A stretch of DNA of 7,308 nucleotides from Dehalococcoidia bacterium UBA5627 (GTDB lineage Bacteria > Chloroflexota > Dehalococcoidia > Dehalococcoidales > UBA5627), in the NCBI GenBank assembly GCA_002421585.1, contig DIKD01000019.1, positions 1-7,308 on the forward strand, given 5' to 3'. The translations under genes and the position numbers were made by a program. The notes under the pieces are model-generated. The model did not search any database. It saw nothing but the letters and a program-made list of their open reading frames with translations, and was not told the origin of the DNA. Below, one piece after another: positions 1 through 5,283 of this stretch. Position 1 is the stretch's first letter. Every line of letters begins with the position of its first letter.

Positions 1-1
1 A

Positions 2-310
2 CAGCTGGCGGAAAAAGAAATCAAAATAAGAGTATCCGAAGAAGCCAAGGATTTCCTCGGCAAGAAAGGTTACGACGAGATGTATGGTGCGCGCCCGCTG
101 CGCCGCGTCATTCAGGATATGCTGGAAGATAGGATATCGGATGATATTCTGCGCGGTAATTTCAAAGCAGGCGATGTTATTCGCGTCGACCTCGAAGAAG
201 ATGCTATCGTAATAAAGGCTGCTCCGCCCGAGGATGAGGAGGCTCTTAAACTGCCGACCCCGGTCGGCGCTTTACCGGGCGACAGCAGTTCGGATACAAT
301 TGACCAGTAG
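2..310 (+). CDS. clpC: ClpC/ClpB-type AAA+ ATPase, C-terminal fragment
   Basis: This is the 3' end of a Hsp100/Clp unfoldase gene; the start lies outside the window. The visible 102 residues begin in the D2 small (C-terminal) domain. They carry the family signature G-Y-D-E-M-Y-G-A-R-P-L-R-R at about residues 23-35, which includes the sensor-2 region GARPLRR whose Arg contacts ATP. It is followed by a helix (VIQDMLEDRISDDIL) and the closing strands GDVIRVDLEEDAIVI. In the family the protein forms hexamers that unfold substrates, in ClpC for the ClpP protease. After the domain there is an acidic, Pro/Ser-rich tail of about 30 residues ending in DTIDQ, more ClpC-like than ClpB-like. ClpB or ClpE cannot be excluded because the N domain and middle domain are not visible. 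A strong terminator follows 29 nt after the stop, so the gene ends its transcription unit here. Confidence 0.88.
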   Translation, partial: QLAEKEIKIRVSEEAKDFLGKKGYDEMYGARPLRRVIQDMLEDRISDDILRGNFKAGDVIRVDLEEDAIVIKAAPPEDEEALKLPTPVGALPGDSSSDTIDQ

Positions 311-339
311 TATTACTATGTTTATATAGAGAATAGGAT

Positions 340-380
340 AAGGGGCGTTGGCAGAATCAATTATTAAACGCCCCTTTTTT
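340..380 (+). terminator. Rho-independent terminator after clp gene
   Basis: A perfect 10-bp stem AAGGGGCGTT (340-349) pairs with AACGCCCCTT (367-376) around a 17-nt loop and runs into a T tract ending at 380. The position 29 nt after the Clp stop and before the oadG-like gene indicates that it separates the two transcription units. Confidence 0.88.
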
Positions 381-423
381 ATGTGTATTAAATACATCTC
401 GATTAGGGGAAGGACAATATATC

Positions 424-669
424 GTGACAGGTGTTGACTGGGGACAAGCCTTACAGGTTGGCATATTCGGGTTCCTTTTGGTGGTTTTGGTATTGGCAAC
501 CCTGGCTGTGTGTATGTGGCTCGTCGGCTGGATTTTTAACAGACCGTTCAATATAAAAAACCTTTTTAAAAGAGATAAAAAACCTTCCGATAATTCGGAG
601 AATGAACCGGAAGAAGAGCCGGAGTACAATCCCCAGTATAAAATAGATGATATCGAACGTTACGAGTAA
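424..669 (+). CDS. oadG: OadG-like small membrane subunit of sodium-pumping decarboxylase
   Basis: An 81-residue protein with one hydrophobic membrane segment (about residues 11-38), then a basic stretch (NRPFNIKNLFKRDKK, about 39-53) and an acidic cytoplasmic tail rich in Glu, Pro and Tyr. This one-helix-plus-charged-tail layout and its place 8 nt before oadB fit the gamma subunit (OadG/MmdD type) of biotin-dependent sodium-translocating decarboxylases. In the family this subunit helps hold the alpha and beta subunits together. Sequence similarity to OadG is weak by eye, so the name rests mainly on context. The start is GTG at 424, chosen because the purine-rich SD AGGGGAAGGA lies about 10 nt upstream (405-414); no ATG is usable. 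It is the first gene after the terminator at 340-380 and is probably co-transcribed with oadB. Confidence 0.68.
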   Translation: MTGVDWGQALQVGIFGFLLVVLVLATLAVCMWLVGWIFNRPFNIKNLFKRDKKPSDNSENEPEEEPEYNPQYKIDDIERYE

Positions 670-677
670 ATTAATAT

Positions 678-1832
678 ATGATTTTTGATATCCTTGAAAC
701 CGGTTTCGCTGGCATTACCTGGGGTGCCGTAATGATGATAATCATCGGTGCGGTGCTTCTCTATCTCGGCATTGCCAAAAAAATGGAGCCGCTGCTTTTA
801 GTGCCCATCGGTTTCGGAGTCATTATTTCGAATATGCCTCTTGCCGGTTTAATGGATACCATCGTTAACGGGGAGTTATACAACTACTATATCCCGGGAG
901 GAGAACCGATAGGCTTTTTCGCCAGGTTGTTCTCTGCCGGTCTTGAATCGGAGCTTATTCCGATTTTTATATTCCTCGGGCTGGGGGCTATGACCGACTT
1001 CGGGCCGATTATCGCCAACCCGAAAACACTGCTTCTGGGCGCCGGGGCGCAGTTCGGTGTTTACTTTGCTTTCTTTTTGGCGCTGGTACTCGGTTTTAAT
1101 ATCTACGAAGCAGCCTGCATCGGTATTATCGGCGGAGCCGACGGACCGACCACTATATTTTTAACCAACCGCCTGGCGCCGACCTTTATCGGGGCGACCG
1201 CTGTGGCTGCCTATACCTATATGGCGCTGGTGCCGATTATCCAGCCCCCGATTATAAAGCTGTGCACCACCAAGAAAGAACGCCAAATCTATATGAAACC
1301 GCAGTTAAGGGAAGTTGCCCGCAAGGAAAAAATTATCTTCCCGGTAATAGCAGCCATTATTATTATACTTTTGGTTCCCGAATCGGCGCCTCTTATCGGT
1401 ATGTTTATGCTTGGCAACCTGCTGCGTGAGAGCGGTGTTACCGACCGACTGGCAGACACTGCCTCCAATGCTATGATGAACATGCTGACAATAGCTCTCG
1501 GGCTTTGCGTGGGGGCATTTATGAGCGCCGAAAACTTCCTTAGATTGGATAGCCTGTTGGTATTCTGCATCGGCATTATCGCTTTTGGTGCTGCTACCGC
1601 CGGCGGAGTATTCCTTGCCAAATTGATGAACTTGTTTGTAAAGGAAAAAATCAATCCGATGATAGGCGCTGCCGGAGTTTCGGCTGTTCCTATGGCTGCC
1701 CGCGTTGTCCAGAAACTGGGACAGGAAGAAAACCCCAAAAACTTCCTTTTGATGCAGGCAATGGGTCCCAATATCGCCGGTGTAATCGGCACCGCTACCG
1801 CTGCCGGTATCTTTTTGGGTATGCTGCAATAG
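678..1832 (+). CDS. oadB: Sodium ion-translocating decarboxylase, beta subunit
   Basis: A 384-residue polytopic membrane protein of the OadB/MmdB/GcdB family, the subunit that decarboxylates carboxybiotin and couples this to Na+ export. The family signature GGADGPT lies at residues 152-158; its Asp (D155 here) corresponds to the conserved Asp implicated in Na+ transport in Klebsiella OadB. Other family blocks are FLGLGAMTDFGP (99-110), GAGAQFGVYFAF (121-132), VSAVPMAARVVQ (334-345) and the near C-terminal AMGPNIAGVIGTATAAG (361-377). The length suits the shorter MmdB/GcdB-like versions. The enzyme's substrate (oxaloacetate, methylmalonyl-CoA, glutaconyl-CoA or malonate) cannot be read from beta alone, and no carboxyltransferase or biotin carrier gene is in view. 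The ATG at 678 is 8 nt after the oadG-like stop with only a weak SD, suggesting translation coupled to the preceding gene. Start and family are secure; the exact substrate is not. Confidence 0.94.
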   Translation: MIFDILETGFAGITWGAVMMIIIGAVLLYLGIAKKMEPLLLVPIGFGVIISNMPLAGLMDTIVNGELYNYYIPGGEPIGFFARLFSAGLESELIPIFIFLGLGAMTDFGPIIANPKTLLLGAGAQFGVYFAFFLALVLGFNIYEAACIGIIGGADGPTTIFLTNRLAPTFIGATAVAAYTYMALVPIIQPPIIKLCTTKKERQIYMKPQLREVARKEKIIFPVIAAIIIILLVPESAPLIGMFMLGNLLRESGVTDRLADTASNAMMNMLTIALGLCVGAFMSAENFLRLDSLLVFCIGIIAFGAATAGGVFLAKLMNLFVKEKINPMIGAAGVSAVPMAARVVQKLGQEENPKNFLLMQAMGPNIAGVIGTATAAGIFLGMLQ

Positions 1833-1850
1833 GTTTTCAGCAATTTCAAC

Positions 1851-1867
1851 TTGTCTAATACAGACAA
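1851..1867 (+). other. Short hairpin between oadB and the acetyltransferase gene
   Basis: TTGTCT (1851-1856) and AGACAA (1862-1867) can form a 6-bp stem with a 5-nt loop, 18 nt after the oadB stop. No T tract follows, so it is not a convincing terminator. It could slow or process the transcript, leaving the GNAT gene on the same message. Confidence 0.35.
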
Positions 1868-1885
1868 ATAGCTTAAAATCTCCCC

Positions 1886-2506
1886 ATGTATTACGAAGAA
1901 AACGGATTAATGCGGCTTGAAAAAAGCGATGTCGAAGCAGCTGCCGATATGTTTTCACGCTCTTTTTATAATGACCCCTTCAGTATGTATGCCTTCCCCG
2001 ATGAAAGGGAGAGGGATTTAAAGCTGCCCTATATGAACCGGTTTTCGCTTTATTACGGCTTGCGATACGGCCTGGCTTATACAACATCCGAAAGGTACGA
2101 GGGCGGTGCTATCTGGATGCCGCCCGGCAAGGCTAAGTTATCGATATTGGGGTTTTTGCTATCCGGCGGTTTAACCCCCATTATCAAGATGGGACTGAAA
2201 ACGGAATTGAAAATGTTGCCTCTGGATAATTATATGGAGCAGAAACACAGAAAGCTGGTTCCCTACCCCCACTGGTACCTGGCGCTTCTGGGAGTCGACC
2301 CGCAGTATCAAAAACAGGGGTATGCCGGCAAATTACTGCGCCCGATGCTGGAAAAATTCGATAATGAAAATATGCCCTGCTACCTGGAAACCGATTCCGA
2401 GAAGAATTACCTGGTGTATCAACACTTCGGATTCGAAATTATAGGTGAATTTGTCCTCCCTAAAGCCGGTATCAGACTCTGGGCGATGCTGAGGGATAAC
2501 AAGTAG
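1886..2506 (+). CDS. GNAT family N-acetyltransferase
   Basis: A 206-residue acetyl-CoA-dependent acyltransferase of the GNAT superfamily. The acetyl-CoA binding motif A is visible as L-G-V-D-P-Q-Y-Q-K-Q-G-Y-A-G-K-L at residues 135-150, matching the V(D/H)P..(Q/R)..G.(G/A) pattern that holds the pyrophosphate. The strand GGAIWMPPG (73-81) and the C-terminal YQHFGFEIIGEF (178-189) fit the subgroup that includes puromycin-acetyltransferase-like and many unassigned members. The acceptor substrate cannot be told. The ATG at 1886 has no SD; the ATG at 1910 (residue 9), preceded by ACGAAGAA, is a credible alternative start and the fold begins just after it. The gene lies 53 nt downstream of oadB on the same strand without a clear terminator, so it may be the last gene of that unit; a functional link to the decarboxylase is not evident. 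Confidence 0.88.
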   Translation: MYYEENGLMRLEKSDVEAAADMFSRSFYNDPFSMYAFPDERERDLKLPYMNRFSLYYGLRYGLAYTTSERYEGGAIWMPPGKAKLSILGFLLSGGLTPIIKMGLKTELKMLPLDNYMEQKHRKLVPYPHWYLALLGVDPQYQKQGYAGKLLRPMLEKFDNENMPCYLETDSEKNYLVYQHFGFEIIGEFVLPKAGIRLWAMLRDNK

Positions 2507-2598
2507 AATGCCGGGTACAGGATATGTCCGACAGATAATATAATACAGTGTATTGAAATATTACTCTCATCCGACAAGCCGATTTTCACATCGAGGCG

Positions 2599-3222
2599 TT
2601 ACAGGGGTTTCAGATTTGATGGAAAGGCATCAATCCGTTCTTTAAGTGAAACTTCTCTAAAAGCCATTTCCCCGACGCTGATGTTTACCATTTTTTTATC
2701 GGTGCATTTCAATGGCATAAACGGTAGCCACGTTTGATACCATACCGGCTTCTCTGTTGCCCGGCTGCGGACACTTTCATACTCTGAAACCAGGTAATAG
2801 ATTTTATCCGGCTCAACTTTAATGGGAACGAAAGGCAGCGGCAGTTCATTATTACGTAAAAAACCTACACTCTGGCTTTGCAGAATCTTTTTATCTTTAT
2901 TCATCAGCGATATTTCCAGCCCGATAGCCGGACCGGTGCCGGCATTGTATAACTCGAAATACGAAAAATGAGAAGCCATCGGACGCGCATCTCCCGATTG
3001 CTCCATTTTGGGCGACTGGGGAGTATCAGCCTCATATAAGCTTACCCCGTCATGGTCCACGGCCCGCACAACCAGTAACGGACGGGTCGCCATTGCCAGT
3101 TCGGTTTTTGTTTCTCCCAGCTTCCTTTCAAGCTCTCTTTTTGCCGTAAAGGAATAATAGACAGTTATAAGAACGAAAATAATAGTTACAATCAGGGTTA
3201 TAATTACCCAAAAGTTTTCCAT
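2599..3222 (-). CDS. Membrane-anchored protein of unknown function
   Basis: A 207-residue protein that I cannot assign to a named family. One N-terminal hydrophobic segment (about residues 4-24) is followed by a charged helical stretch (AKRELERKLGETKTELAMA, 27-45). The soluble remainder looks beta-rich, beginning TRPLLVVRAV (46-55) and containing FELYNAGTGPAIGLEISL. A RP-L strand followed by an N-x-G-x-G-P-A motif is common in small membrane-anchored bacterial proteins of unknown role, possibly with an Ig-like sandwich. Orientation is uncertain; the charged KRE run after the helix hints that the bulk is cytoplasmic. The start is well supported: GGGGAG lies 9 nt upstream of the ATG. It is the last gene of the minus-strand run, 138 nt downstream of the PRC-barrel gene and beyond a hairpin, so it may be only partly co-transcribed. 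Confidence 0.78.
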   Translation of the reverse strand: MENFWVIITLIVTIIFVLITVYYSFTAKRELERKLGETKTELAMATRPLLVVRAVDHDGVSLYEADTPQSPKMEQSGDARPMASHFSYFELYNAGTGPAIGLEISLMNKDKKILQSQSVGFLRNNELPLPFVPIKVEPDKIYYLVSEYESVRSRATEKPVWYQTWLPFMPLKCTDKKMVNISVGEMAFREVSLKERIDAFPSNLKPL

Positions 3223-3292
3223 GAAAATTCACTCCCCATCTGTAAAGGCTTTAAAAATATCAACCGTTTAGATGTTTTTACATTAAAACCGC

Positions 3293-3326
3293 TGTGGGAG
3301 CCCTGTTGCCTGCAGGAACTCCCACA
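3293..3326 (-). terminator. Hairpin between PRC-barrel gene and membrane-protein gene
   Basis: TGTGGGAG (3293-3300) pairs with CTCCCACA (3319-3326); the loop has a further CCTG/CAGG pairing (3302-3305 with 3313-3316). On the minus strand, where both flanking genes lie, the stem is followed by GCGGTTTTAAT, a poor T tract. On the plus strand it is followed by TCTTTTTATTTT, a better tract, but no plus-strand gene feeds it. It is probably a partial terminator or attenuator for the minus-strand run, or a bidirectional site. Confidence 0.5.
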
Positions 3327-3360
3327 TCTTTTTATTTTGCCGGATAAGACTTACCCAAAC

Positions 3361-3957
3361 TTAGATTGTTTTATCATCGACAAGAGCAATAGGCGCATTC
3401 ATCCTGACTGACTCAATACCGTTCATCGCTCCGTCCTTGTTTGTATAACCCTCGGATACCGCAATGGTTTGTCCGTTTAAAGCAAGCAGCTTAAACCTGA
3501 ATTCACCTGCTACATCCTTGTTAATCTCGAACTTGGCATCGGGTTTGCGGTCTCCCAAATTTGTTACCCGCCGTTGAACTATACCCTTGTATGACTCATA
3601 ACCATGGGTGGTGTAATAGCGGTCGAGCAGTTCCAGGTCCTGTTCTTCCTGCCACTCCTCAATTACTTCCATCCATCTATCCTTATCCATACCCGGAGCA
3701 TCCTTAAGGACATTCTCCGACATATTTAAGAGGAATTTATTTTTATCGGGTTGCCATTTCAAAGCGCTCCATGGCATGGCAAACCACTTATCTCCAAACC
3801 CCAGAGTGCCCCCGAAAGCGACCAATGCAAATGCAACCAAACCCTCATTCATATCAATTACAAAGGTCTGCACCTGCCCCATATCTTCGTCTTTCTTATT
3901 GATTACATCGTACTGCTTCAACCTGATAGTTGGTACGAATCTTGCTGATTTACTCAT
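3361..3957 (-). CDS. PRC-barrel domain protein fused to a C-terminal YegP (DUF1508) domain
   Basis: A 198-residue soluble protein with two recognisable parts. The N-terminal 85 residues look like a PRC-barrel: an early strand and 'V-I-N-K-K-D-E-D-M-G-Q-V' turn (18-29), F-V-I-D-M-N-E-G (32-39), then KWFAMPWSALKW (57-68) where PRC domains have their 'vPw..l' strand. Residues 90-135 form a Trp/Glu-rich helical linker. Residues 141-189 (AKFEINKD...GEFRFKLLALNGQ...AMNGIESV) match the YegP/DUF1508 repeat unit and closely resemble the stand-alone protein at 4829-5014. PRC barrels are protein- or RNA-binding modules; YegP-like domains have no established activity. Start: AAGGAG lies 7 nt before the ATG. 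It follows the lmo0937-like gene by 51 nt in the same run. Function is unknown; the domain calls are by pattern recognition. Confidence 0.85.
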   Translation of the reverse strand: MSKSARFVPTIRLKQYDVINKKDEDMGQVQTFVIDMNEGLVAFALVAFGGTLGFGDKWFAMPWSALKWQPDKNKFLLNMSENVLKDAPGMDKDRWMEVIEEWQEEQDLELLDRYYTTHGYESYKGIVQRRVTNLGDRKPDAKFEINKDVAGEFRFKLLALNGQTIAVSEGYTNKDGAMNGIESVRMNAPIALVDDKTI

Positions 3958-3989
3958 TCTGTTTCTCCTTTTTATTTTTTTAATATTAT

Positions 3990-4009
3990 GGCTCTAACCG
4001 TGGTGAGCC
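3990..4009 (-). other. Intercistronic hairpin
   Basis: GGCTC and GAGCC at the ends of this 20-nt stretch form a 5-bp stem right after the stop of the 51-residue membrane peptide. On the minus strand it is followed by an A-rich, not T-rich, stretch leading to the next SD, so it is more likely an mRNA processing or stability element than a terminator. Confidence 0.3.
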
Positions 4010-4164
4010 TAAAATAGTCTGAAGACCTTTTTCAGCAGCCAGATAATGATTAGTATCACTGCGATAACCAAGGCGATGTGCACCAAACTTCCCAAACTGA
4101 AGGCAAACGAGCCCAGCGCCCACAGGATTAATAGGATGATACCGATAATCAGTAATAAATTCAT
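4009..4164 (-). CDS. lmo0937/DUF5670-like small membrane protein (copy 2)
   Basis: A 51-residue, almost wholly hydrophobic peptide. Two membrane helices (about residues 2-20 and 27-44) flank a short loop, and a basic end (KKVFRLF) follows. The pattern I-L-L-I-L-W-A-L-G in helix 1 and S-L-V-H-I-A-L-V-I-A in helix 2 matches the lmo0937 family (DUF5670-like), small membrane proteins common beside stress genes and without a known activity. The start is firm: a perfect AAGGAGG (4170-4176 on the plus strand) is 5 nt before the ATG, and the ATG overlaps the stop of the preceding 47-residue ORF as TGATG. The C-terminal half resembles the product at 4427-4600 (shared LVHI.LV.A and WLLK.V..LF), so the two are paralogs. 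Confidence 0.82.
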   Translation of the reverse strand: MNLLLIIGIILLILWALGSFAFSLGSLVHIALVIAVILIIIWLLKKVFRLF

Positions 4165-4307
4165 CAGGGCCTCCTTTCTTTATCCAAATTATTTTGCTCC
4201 ATGTTGCAGGTTCTATCCCATAAGTACGCATACTTTCGTGTTGGTGTCCAGAAAACCCACTTTGTCTGGAATAAGCTCCTGCTGAAATAATCCAATATTT
4301 TTGCCAT
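4164..4307 (-). CDS. Small hypothetical protein, translationally coupled to the next gene
   Basis: A 47-residue ORF that I do not recognise. The N-terminal half is aromatic and basic (FSRSLFQTKWVFWTPTRKY, about residues 8-26, four Phe/Trp-type residues in a short span); the C-terminal third is hydrophilic (MEQNNLDKERRP). No membrane helix or cofactor motif is visible. Evidence that it is translated: a perfect AAGGAGG (4313-4319) stands exactly 5 nt before the ATG, the same geometry as the two neighbouring lmo0937-like genes, and its TGA shares bases with the next ATG (TGATG). An upstream ATG at 4311 in another frame gives only a 32-codon ORF and overlaps the SD spacing. It could instead be a leader whose translation sets expression of the membrane peptide, or a decayed gene. 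Confidence 0.55.
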   Translation of the reverse strand: MAKILDYFSRSLFQTKWVFWTPTRKYAYLWDRTCNMEQNNLDKERRP

Positions 4308-4312
4308 ACATT

Positions 4313-4426
4313 CCTCCTTTATTTATATATTCAATCCTCGGTATATCGAAAATATTTCCGGTTGATGCGGTGTGATTAACATTTTTGCAATTATCGCGTA
4401 CATATACCGCTTCACGCGGCAGTTAC
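4313..4426 (-). other. Intergenic stretch within the minus-strand run
   Basis: These 114 nt hold the SD of the 47-residue ORF at the left end. A small hairpin CCGC/GCGG is found around 4407-4420. On the minus strand an open stretch starting GTG and ending TAA can be read here (about 30 codons), but it has no SD and no recognisable content. No convincing promoter was seen. Confidence 0.3.
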
Positions 4427-4600
4427 TTAAAAGAGGTGTAAGACTGCCTTCAGCAGCCAGACCGCCAGAATTATTATGGCAAGGACGAGTAATATGTGTA
4501 CCAATCTTTGATCGGAAAATAGTCCTCTTCCCCAACTGGTCCGCCAGCCCGTAAACCATAATATGACTAGAATAATTACGATAATTAATAAAATATCCAT
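4427..4600 (-). CDS. lmo0937/DUF5670-like small membrane protein (copy 1)
   Basis: A 57-residue membrane peptide. Helix 1 (ILLIIVIILVILWFTGW, about residues 3-19) is joined by a polar Arg/Trp-containing loop (RTSWGRGLFSDQR, 20-32) to helix 2 (LVHILLVLAIIILAVWLL, 33-50) and a short tail KAVLHLF. The second half aligns with the 51-residue peptide at 4009-4164, while the loop is about 8 residues longer. The family occurs widely as small stress-associated membrane proteins of unknown role. A perfect AAGGAGG (4606-4612) lies 5 nt before the ATG. The gene follows the DUF3096-like reading frame by 35 nt and precedes the 47-residue ORF by 119 nt. Family assignment is by hydrophobic pattern and is moderately secure. 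Confidence 0.75.
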   Translation of the reverse strand: MDILLIIVIILVILWFTGWRTSWGRGLFSDQRLVHILLVLAIIILAVWLLKAVLHLF

Positions 4601-4635
4601 GTTGCCCTCCTTGTCTTAAGCTGCCCCAGCCAAAT

Positions 4636-4773
4636 TCAGTCTATGTACTGAATAATGACATATAATCCAATAATAAAGATGCCTATAATCCGGTTGAGAA
4701 TCATGGGGAAAATCACTACAGTGACGCCAAAAACCGGGGTAATGATTCCCTATAATAAACCACTTATTACCAT
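4636..4773 (-). pseudogene. DUF3096-like small membrane protein gene interrupted by an in-frame TAG
   Basis: A 46-codon frame opens with ATG at 4773, preceded by GAGGA at an 8-nt spacing, and reads MVISGLL, then TAG (4750-4752), then GIITPVFGVTVVIFPMILNR and a second hydrophobic helix ending in IQYID and TGA. Apart from the TAG it has the layout of DUF3096 proteins: about 45 residues, a G-I-x-x-x-x-x-G-x-x-x-x-I-F-P turn between two helices, then an I-x-G-I-x-I-I-x-G segment. The stop falls at codon 8, inside helix 1. It may be a recent nonsense mutation, a sequencing error, or an amber codon read through; the rest of the frame and its SD are intact, which suggests the change is recent. No good in-frame restart with an SD is seen. 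Confidence 0.65.
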
Positions 4774-4828
4774 ATTAGTTGTCCTCTTTTAAACCGTCTT
4801 TTTGCGCCGCCGTTGGACATCGGCCCTG

Positions 4829-5014
4829 TTATGAGTCTTTATCTTCGATAGCTGCCCCGGCTGCATTTTCCTTGACGGAATTAATGCCATTCATTGCGCT
4901 TGCCTTAGTCTTGTAGCCTTCCCCCGAACTTGCAATAGCCTGTCCATTCGTATGAACCAGTCGCCAGCGGAACTCTCCTGATTTGTCCTTGTAGATTTCG
5001 AACTTTGCTGCCAT
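4829..5014 (-). CDS. YegP family (DUF1508) protein, stand-alone single domain
   Basis: A 61-residue protein made of a single YegP/DUF1508 unit: AAKFEIYKDKSGEFRWRLVHTNGQ (3-26 in two parts), then a Ser/Gly turn and K-A-S-A-M-N-G-I-N-S-V-K at about residues 37-48, the most conserved part of the family. Such proteins are small alpha/beta folds often annotated as stress-linked, without a proven activity. Many members have two tandem units; this one has one, and the second copy in this locus is fused to a PRC barrel at 3361-3957. The start is strongly supported by AAGGAGG (5022-5028), 7 nt before the ATG. As the rightmost gene of the minus-strand run, it is probably the first cistron; it is divergent from the response regulator across 269 bp. 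Confidence 0.9.
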   Translation of the reverse strand: MAAKFEIYKDKSGEFRWRLVHTNGQAIASSGEGYKTKASAMNGINSVKENAAGAAIEDKDS

Positions 5015-5144
5015 ATTATCTCCTCCTTATTGAGTTGCTTTCATCCATATCTCCCCCTAATCCCATGGACGAAAAGGGAGTAATTAGATATAGCTCCTCC
5101 AATATAATATAAGTATGTACCCTGTATACCGTGCTAACAAGCCT

Positions 5145-5203
5145 CTCTAGCGGTTATTGAACAGGTACGTTAGTGCCAATAGAGTAATCTAATGGAGGGT
5201 AAC
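5145..5203 (+). repeat. Conserved upstream element, copy A
   Basis: A 59-bp block that recurs ungapped at 7102-7160 with 45 identical positions. Exact shared cores are GTTAGTGCC and TAATCTAAT, with CGGTTA at the left and GGTAAC at the right. Weaker likeness extends left to about 5123. Copy A sits at roughly -102 to -44 relative to the start predicted from the promoter at 5212-5240, a typical activator position. GTTATTG (5153-5159) is the reverse complement of CAATAAC (5203-5209), and GTTAKTG occurs twice with a 16-bp start-to-start spacing. It may be an operator array or a structured RNA. Confidence 0.72.
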
Positions 5204-5211
5204 AATAACTA

Positions 5212-5240
5212 TTGACAAACTGGAATATATGGTATTTAAT
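5212..5240 (+). promoter_or_regulatory. Sigma70-type promoter of the response regulator gene
   Basis: A perfect -35 TTGACA (5212-5217), a 17-bp spacer and a -10 TTTAAT (5235-5240, five of six matches) predict a transcript starting near 5247. The leader is then about 37 nt and carries the SD GAGGGG (5272-5277) before the ATG at 5284. Confidence 0.75.
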
Positions 5241-5283
5241 GATAATGGATGGGTACACTAAAGTGTAGTCAGAGGGGTTTGTT

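Larger units (their letters stand above)
5015..5283. promoter_or_regulatory. Divergent intergenic region between YegP gene and response regulator
   Basis: This 269-bp region separates two divergent units. On the plus strand it holds the conserved block at 5145-5203 and the promoter at 5212-5240. On the minus strand it should hold the promoter for the small-protein run; an AT-rich stretch (AATATAATATAAG, 5101-5113) could supply a -10 in either direction, but no fitting -35 was found. A short minus-strand reading frame ending just before the YegP ATG (5016-5048) lacks a properly spaced SD. Confidence 0.6.

Noticed and set aside
272..629. Minus-strand frames across the clp terminator and the oadG-like gene
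   Set aside because: They cross a terminator and a coding gene on the other strand, show no family pattern and no SD.
1289..1958. Two long minus-strand reading frames opposite oadB
   Set aside because: They lie wholly or mostly within the well-supported oadB gene in other frames, have low-complexity or unlikely composition, and no SD.
3241..3282. Inverted repeat TGTAAA / TTTACA upstream of the membrane-protein gene
   Set aside because: Only 6 bp with a 30-nt separation in AT-rich sequence; this is expected by chance.
3986..4231. An 81-codon minus-strand frame over the lmo0937-like gene
   Set aside because: The alternative frame gives a clear membrane peptide with a perfect SD and coupling; this frame is its shadow.
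4323..4559. A 78-codon minus-strand frame over the other lmo0937-like gene
   Set aside because: It lacks an SD and overlaps the better-supported 57-residue peptide in another frame.
5016..5048. A possible leader peptide of 10 residues ahead of the YegP gene
   Set aside because: The purine run before its ATG is too close to serve as an SD, and the frame's Ile-Arg-Arg-Arg end is simply the SD of the next gene being read.
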